Positions 6,464-9,927 of a stretch of 9,927 nucleotides of DNA are shown here, piece by piece; positions within the stretch are counted from its first letter, which is position 1, and each line of letters begins with the position of its first letter. The DNA is taken from positions 1 through 9,927 of the forward strand of contig CANJJP010000031.1 of assembly GCA_947474485.1 (NCBI GenBank), written 5' to 3'. The position numbers were made by a program, and so were the translations under genes. The notes under the pieces are model-generated. The model worked only from the letters and a program-made list of their open reading frames with translations, was not told the origin of the DNA and made no database searches. This stretch comes from Bacteroidota bacterium. GTDB taxonomy: Bacteria; Bacteroidota; Bacteroidia; B-17B0; Aurantibacillaceae.

Positions 6464-7507
6464 ATGAAAGCATTTCTAATTACCTGTTTTTGCATCGGAA
6501 CTTTTGCTTTTGCAAATGCACAAACGGATACCGTAAAAATTAAAGTTGATGAAAATACTCCCGAGTTGGCTTACAACAAAGGACTCGATTTTTTTAAAGT
6601 AAAAAATTACGGAGAAGCAATTAATGAGTTTACTAAGGCAATTTCATTAAAAGCCGATTTCGAAAAGGCCTATTATAATCGTGGTTTGGCATATTCTGAG
6701 CAAAGTAAGTTAAATGAGGCAATGGCAGATTATAACAAATCAATTGAATTAAATCCGCAAGCCGATTATTCTTTCTTTTCGCGTGGTGAAGCAAATACAC
6801 AGTTAGAGAAAAAAGCGGAAGCTTATACTGATTACACAAAAGCAACCGAAATTAATGTGAAGCACGCTGATGCTTGGTATAGAAGAGGTGTAATGGATTA
6901 TGAAGCTAAGGAGTATACAAAAGCAGTGGATGACTACACTAAAGCAATTGAAGCAAAACCAGATTACGCTTATGCATTTAATGATAGAGCAAGTGCAAAA
7001 TTGGAATTAGGTAAAACAGATGAAGCAATTGATGATTATAAAAAAGCAATAGCTGCAAATCCCACAATGCCTTTCTCACATAATAACTTGGGTAGTGCAT
7101 ATCGCAAGGCTAAAAATTACACTGCTGCAATAGAAACATACACCAAGGCAATCGAATTAAAAAAGGATTATTACATAGCATATAACAACCGCGGAACGGC
7201 TAAATTAGAGAATGGCGATTTTAAAGCTTCCATTTTAGATTTTACAAAAGCAATTGAAATAAAAAGCGATTACGCTTTCGCGTATAATAATAGAGCTTCT
7301 GCTAACTATAAAAATCGTGATTTTAAGGCCGCGGTAAACGACTGTAATAAAGCAATTGATTTAAATTCAAATTATGGAGAAGCATATTTAAATAGAGGAA
7401 TTGCTAAAGAAATGCTTAAAGACTTTAAGGGTGCATGTGAAGATTTCAAAAAGGCAAATTCTCTGGGAATTGAAAGAGCTAAGCAGTATTTTGACGTTTG
7501 TGAGTAA
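6464..7507 (+). CDS. Secreted tetratricopeptide repeat protein, nine TPRs
   Basis: The 347-residue protein has a signal peptide (hydrophobic 3-16, probable cleavage after Ala19 in FANAQT) and is filled by about nine TPR units of 33-35 residues from residue 34 to about 335. Typical units read ELAYNKGLDFFKVKNYGEA and EAYLNRGIAKEMLKDFKGA; the repeated NRG and DYTKAIE words are diagnostic. TPR superhelices form protein-binding scaffolds, and export places this one in the periplasm or at the outer membrane. The next gene begins 43 bases on and has its own TPR-like N-terminal domain, so both are probably one operon and may work in one complex. The start at 6464 is the first ATG and gives a clean signal peptide. 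Specific role unknown. Confidence 0.9.
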   Translation: MKAFLITCFCIGTFAFANAQTDTVKIKVDENTPELAYNKGLDFFKVKNYGEAINEFTKAISLKADFEKAYYNRGLAYSEQSKLNEAMADYNKSIELNPQADYSFFSRGEANTQLEKKAEAYTDYTKATEINVKHADAWYRRGVMDYEAKEYTKAVDDYTKAIEAKPDYAYAFNDRASAKLELGKTDEAIDDYKKAIAANPTMPFSHNNLGSAYRKAKNYTAAIETYTKAIELKKDYYIAYNNRGTAKLENGDFKASILDFTKAIEIKSDYAFAYNNRASANYKNRDFKAAVNDCNKAIDLNSNYGEAYLNRGIAKEMLKDFKGACEDFKKANSLGIERAKQYFDVCE

Positions 7508-7550
7508 AAATAGAGTGAAGAAAATTAGTAAGAAGTTAAAAGGAAATACA

Positions 7551-9716
7551 ATGAAATTCAAAAATAAAATACTTCAGTTTGTAATAGTTTGTCTATTAAT
7601 TGCAGGAAATGCTTTTTCTCAAACAAATGTTGAATTTGAAAAGGATAATTTCAAAGATAAAAAGGATGAGTTTAAAGAAGCTCGTCGTTATTTTAATGAT
7701 GGCAAAGAATTATTCGAAAAGGGTATGACTGAGTACCTTGCTTATATGAATGGTTTTGCTGCTGAGAACGGTTACTATCCTATAAGTAGAAAAGACTATT
7801 TACATATTGACGATGAAGTTTTTACTGCTGCTTTGCCTATGTTAGAGAAAGCACATGCTTTTAATCCAAATAACGCCTTGCTAAATTGGATGATAGGTTT
7901 CACAAAATTTCATCATGAACATCAAAGTGAAGCTTGTTTACCTTATTTAAAAAAGGCTAATGAGTTAAACCCAGCTGTTGATCAATATTTACCCTATATC
8001 CTAGGTTGGTCGTATCAATTGCATTATAAATGGGACGACGCAGTTAAGTATTATAATGCGTTTAAAAACGGCTTAAAACAAGGAAACATGTATGCGGCTC
8101 AATTAGAAGATGTTTCTAAGAAAATTCAAGAATGCATGAATGGAAAGAAATACATGGCTTCTCCTAATCGTGTTTTTATAGATAATATGGGTTCTCGTGT
8201 GAATTCTTCATTTCCTGATTACAGTGCTTACATTTCTGCCGATGAATCTTTGTTAATGTTTACTTCGCGTCGAAATACTTCAATTGGTGGTAAACAAGAT
8301 GAATCTGATCATGGGTTTTTTGAAGATATTTATGTAAGTACTAAAAAGAATGGTGAATGGAGTGATCCAAAAAATATGGGCGCACCAATTAATAGTGAAG
8401 ATCATGATGCAACGGCTGGATTATCTCCTGATGGCTCAACTCTTTATATATATGCTCATCATGGTAAAGGTGGAGGAGATATTTATGAAAGTAAATTAAA
8501 TGGTGATAAATGGTCGAAACCTGAAAAATTAAGCAAAGCAATAAATTCTGATAGCCGTGAAACAACTATTACTGAGTGGTATGATGGATCTCAGTTAATG
8601 TTTGTGTCAAATAAAAAGGGGGGACTTGGAATGGGAGATATTTACATGTCGAAGAAAGATGCTAAAGGAAAATGGATGGATGGAGTTAATGTTGGGACTC
8701 CTTTAAACACGAAATATGCAGAAGAAGGAATTTGTTTAGTGCCTGATGGAAAAACAATGTATTTCAGTTCTCGCGGGCATTCAACAATGGGTGGATATGA
8801 TATTTTTAAAACAACGTTTGAAAATGGTAAATGGACTGAACCCGAAAATTTAGGTTACCCTGTAAATAGTCCAGATGATGATGTTTGTTTCGTTATTTCT
8901 GGTAGTGGGTGCAGAGGTTATTATGCATCGGCTAAGGAGGGTGGTTATGGAGAGAAAGATTTATATATGATTACTTTTTTGGGCCCAGAAAAATCGTTTA
9001 TGCTTAGTAATGAAGACAATTTAATTGCAAGTATTGCAGAGCCAATTAAAACAGTGCAAGCAGCTGACGCTGTAACTATTGTTTCTAATCCATTAACAAT
9101 TTTAAAAGGTACCATTACAGATGCATTTACTCAAAAGCCACTAGAAGCAACATTAGAATTAGTAGATAATACTAAAAACGAGGTTATTGCAACGTTTAAA
9201 TCAAATAGCGCTACAGGTAAATATACCGTAATGTTACCTTCTGGTAAAAATTATGGCATTGCTGTAAAAGCAGAGGGTTATTTGTTTCACTCAGAAAATT
9301 TTGACATCCCAAAATCATCGGGTTACCAAGAAATCGTAAAAGATATTCAGTTAAAGAATGTTGCTGTGGGTACAAAAATTATTTTAAAGAATATTTTCTT
9401 TGATGTAAATAAAGCAACATTGCGTCCTGAGTCAACTAACGAGTTAGAGCGTTTAATTAAATTATTAAACGATATCCCAACCTTGAAAATCGAAATTGGA
9501 AGTCATACCGATTCAGATGGAACAGATGAATCAAATAACAAGCTTTCTCAAGCTCGTTCAGAATCGGTTGTGAAATACTTAACGGATATTGGAAAAATTT
9601 CGGTGGACCGACTTCAATCAAAAGGTTATGGCGAAACTAAACCAATAGCACCTAATGATACCAAAGAAAACAAACAGCAAAACCGTCGTTCGGAGTTTGA
9701 AATTTTGAGTAAGTAA
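7551..9716 (+). CDS. PorE-like OmpA-family protein (TPR, beta-propeller, CRD, OmpA_C)
   Basis: The start at 7551 gives a 721-residue protein with a clean signal peptide (3-23, near AFSQTN), preceded by a purine-rich AAAAGGA. The frame is open back to 7401, but that would overlap the TPR gene and hide the signal. Domains in order: TPR-like helices (about 40-185); a PD40/WD40-like beta-propeller (about 205-475) with repeated SPDGSTLYI, GGGDIYESKLNG, GGYDIFKTTF blocks; a carboxypeptidase-regulatory-like (CRD) sandwich (about 518-588); and OmpA_C (about 612-718). In OmpA_C, Asp654 (SHTD) and Arg669 (LSQAR) are 15 apart, matching the pair that binds diaminopimelate in peptidoglycan. The same four-domain order is described for PorE (PG1058) of the Porphyromonas type IX secretion system, but PorE is a lipoprotein and this has a plain signal peptide. 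OmpA/PD40 paralogues are numerous in the phylum, so the T9SS role is inference. Confidence 0.9.
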   Translation: MKFKNKILQFVIVCLLIAGNAFSQTNVEFEKDNFKDKKDEFKEARRYFNDGKELFEKGMTEYLAYMNGFAAENGYYPISRKDYLHIDDEVFTAALPMLEKAHAFNPNNALLNWMIGFTKFHHEHQSEACLPYLKKANELNPAVDQYLPYILGWSYQLHYKWDDAVKYYNAFKNGLKQGNMYAAQLEDVSKKIQECMNGKKYMASPNRVFIDNMGSRVNSSFPDYSAYISADESLLMFTSRRNTSIGGKQDESDHGFFEDIYVSTKKNGEWSDPKNMGAPINSEDHDATAGLSPDGSTLYIYAHHGKGGGDIYESKLNGDKWSKPEKLSKAINSDSRETTITEWYDGSQLMFVSNKKGGLGMGDIYMSKKDAKGKWMDGVNVGTPLNTKYAEEGICLVPDGKTMYFSSRGHSTMGGYDIFKTTFENGKWTEPENLGYPVNSPDDDVCFVISGSGCRGYYASAKEGGYGEKDLYMITFLGPEKSFMLSNEDNLIASIAEPIKTVQAADAVTIVSNPLTILKGTITDAFTQKPLEATLELVDNTKNEVIATFKSNSATGKYTVMLPSGKNYGIAVKAEGYLFHSENFDIPKSSGYQEIVKDIQLKNVAVGTKIILKNIFFDVNKATLRPESTNELERLIKLLNDIPTLKIEIGSHTDSDGTDESNNKLSQARSESVVKYLTDIGKISVDRLQSKGYGETKPIAPNDTKENKQQNRRSEFEILSK

Positions 9717-9735
9717 TAAGTTCGAATCATTAATT

Positions 9736-9772
9736 AAAACGCACCTTAACAAAATTTAAGGTGCGTTTTTTT
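9736..9772 (+). terminator. Intrinsic terminator of the TPR-OmpA operon
   Basis: A perfect 10-bp stem, CGCACCTTAA (9740-9749) with TTAAGGTGCG (9756-9765), has a six-base loop CAAAAT and is followed by seven T (9766-9772); AAAA before the stem pairs with part of the T run. It begins 19 bases after the stop of the OmpA-family gene. Confidence 0.93.
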
Positions 9773-9817
9773 ATTCTGTGAATTGCATAGTGTACATTTA
9801 TAAGTAAATAATTCTCT

Positions 9818-9927
9818 ATGCGCAACTACTTTAGCTTGCTTTATTCAAAACGAATGATTCGTTTTGTTTATTTTCCTTCCTTTTTCGCAATTGTTTTTGT
9901 TTTCATTTCTAATTCATGGGTAAAAAA
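9818..9927 (+). CDS. 5' end of an exported or membrane protein, truncated by the window edge
   Basis: An ATG at 9818 opens a frame to the end of the window with no stop (36 codons plus two bases). The visible sequence is MRNYFSLLYSKR followed by a second Met at 9854 and a hydrophobic stretch (FVYFPSFFAIVFVFIS) that looks like a signal peptide or membrane anchor. If the second Met is the start, the N-terminus MIRFVYFPSFF is the more usual signal peptide shape. The family cannot be recognised. The start codon candidate at 9854 lies inside a palindrome, which would affect translation if it is used. Confidence 0.5.
   Translation, partial: MRNYFSLLYSKRMIRFVYFPSFFAIVFVFISNSWVK
9846..9866. repeat. 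Perfect 10-bp palindrome around an ATG
   Basis: CAAAACGAAT (9846-9855) and ATTCGTTTTG (9857-9866) are exact reverse complements about a single central G. As RNA it could form a nine-pair stem with the loop TGA; as DNA it is an operator-like dyad. It covers the internal ATG at 9854. The symmetry is certain, a role is not. Confidence 0.6.

Noticed and set aside
7401..7550. N-terminal extension of the OmpA-family frame
   Set aside because: It overlaps the end of the TPR gene and buries the signal peptide; the ATG at 7551 has a purine-rich ribosome site.

Overview
The window is AT-rich chromosomal DNA that looks like a member of the Bacteroidota, probably a Flavobacteriales-like or related free-living lineage. 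The evidence is an FtsZ with a long acidic linker ending in NPFLHDNVD, TAnnTTTG promoter boxes, secreted TonB_C-domain proteins, and an OmpA protein with TPR, beta-propeller, CRD and OmpA_C domains of the kind found in type IX secretion (PorE-like). The species cannot be named from this sequence. Most of the content is ordinary housekeeping and envelope biology. I see no phage, insertion sequence, CRISPR array, rRNA or tRNA.

Layout. 1-1638: 3' part of ftsZ, closed by a clear intrinsic terminator. 1695-1850: a non-coding stretch holding a degenerate, relatively GC-rich inverted repeat that resembles dispersed Bacteroidota intergenic repeats. 1918-2376: a small LEA type 2 lipoprotein. 2444-3677: an ECF-type sigma factor gene and a single-TM partner, overlapping by 4 bases (ATGA) and preceded by an ECF-like TGTAAC-N17-CGTA promoter candidate. 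4903-3684 (minus strand): a YbgC-like thioesterase followed, with a 1-base overlap, by a secreted protein with two TonB_C domains; this operon converges on the sigma pair with only 6 bp between stops. 4982-5680: a decayed YfiR/DUF4154 gene with stops and frameshifts, still carrying a promoter-like box. 6378-5734 (minus): a calcineurin-like protein phosphatase. 6464-9716: a likely two-gene envelope operon, a secreted nine-TPR protein followed by the PorE-like OmpA protein, closed by a strong terminator. 9818-end: the beginning of another exported or membrane protein, spanning a near-perfect palindrome.

How they fit together. The sigma factor and its TM partner form a probable cell-envelope signalling switch. 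The lipoprotein, TonB_C protein, TPR protein and OmpA protein are all envelope or periplasmic components. FtsZ, thioesterase and phosphatase are general cell functions with no evident link to each other. The most notable items are the YfiR pseudogene, whose ancestral reading frame can be pieced together, the ECF-like promoter with its sigma/TM pair, and the PorE-type domain architecture. I did not find a convincing wholly new system.
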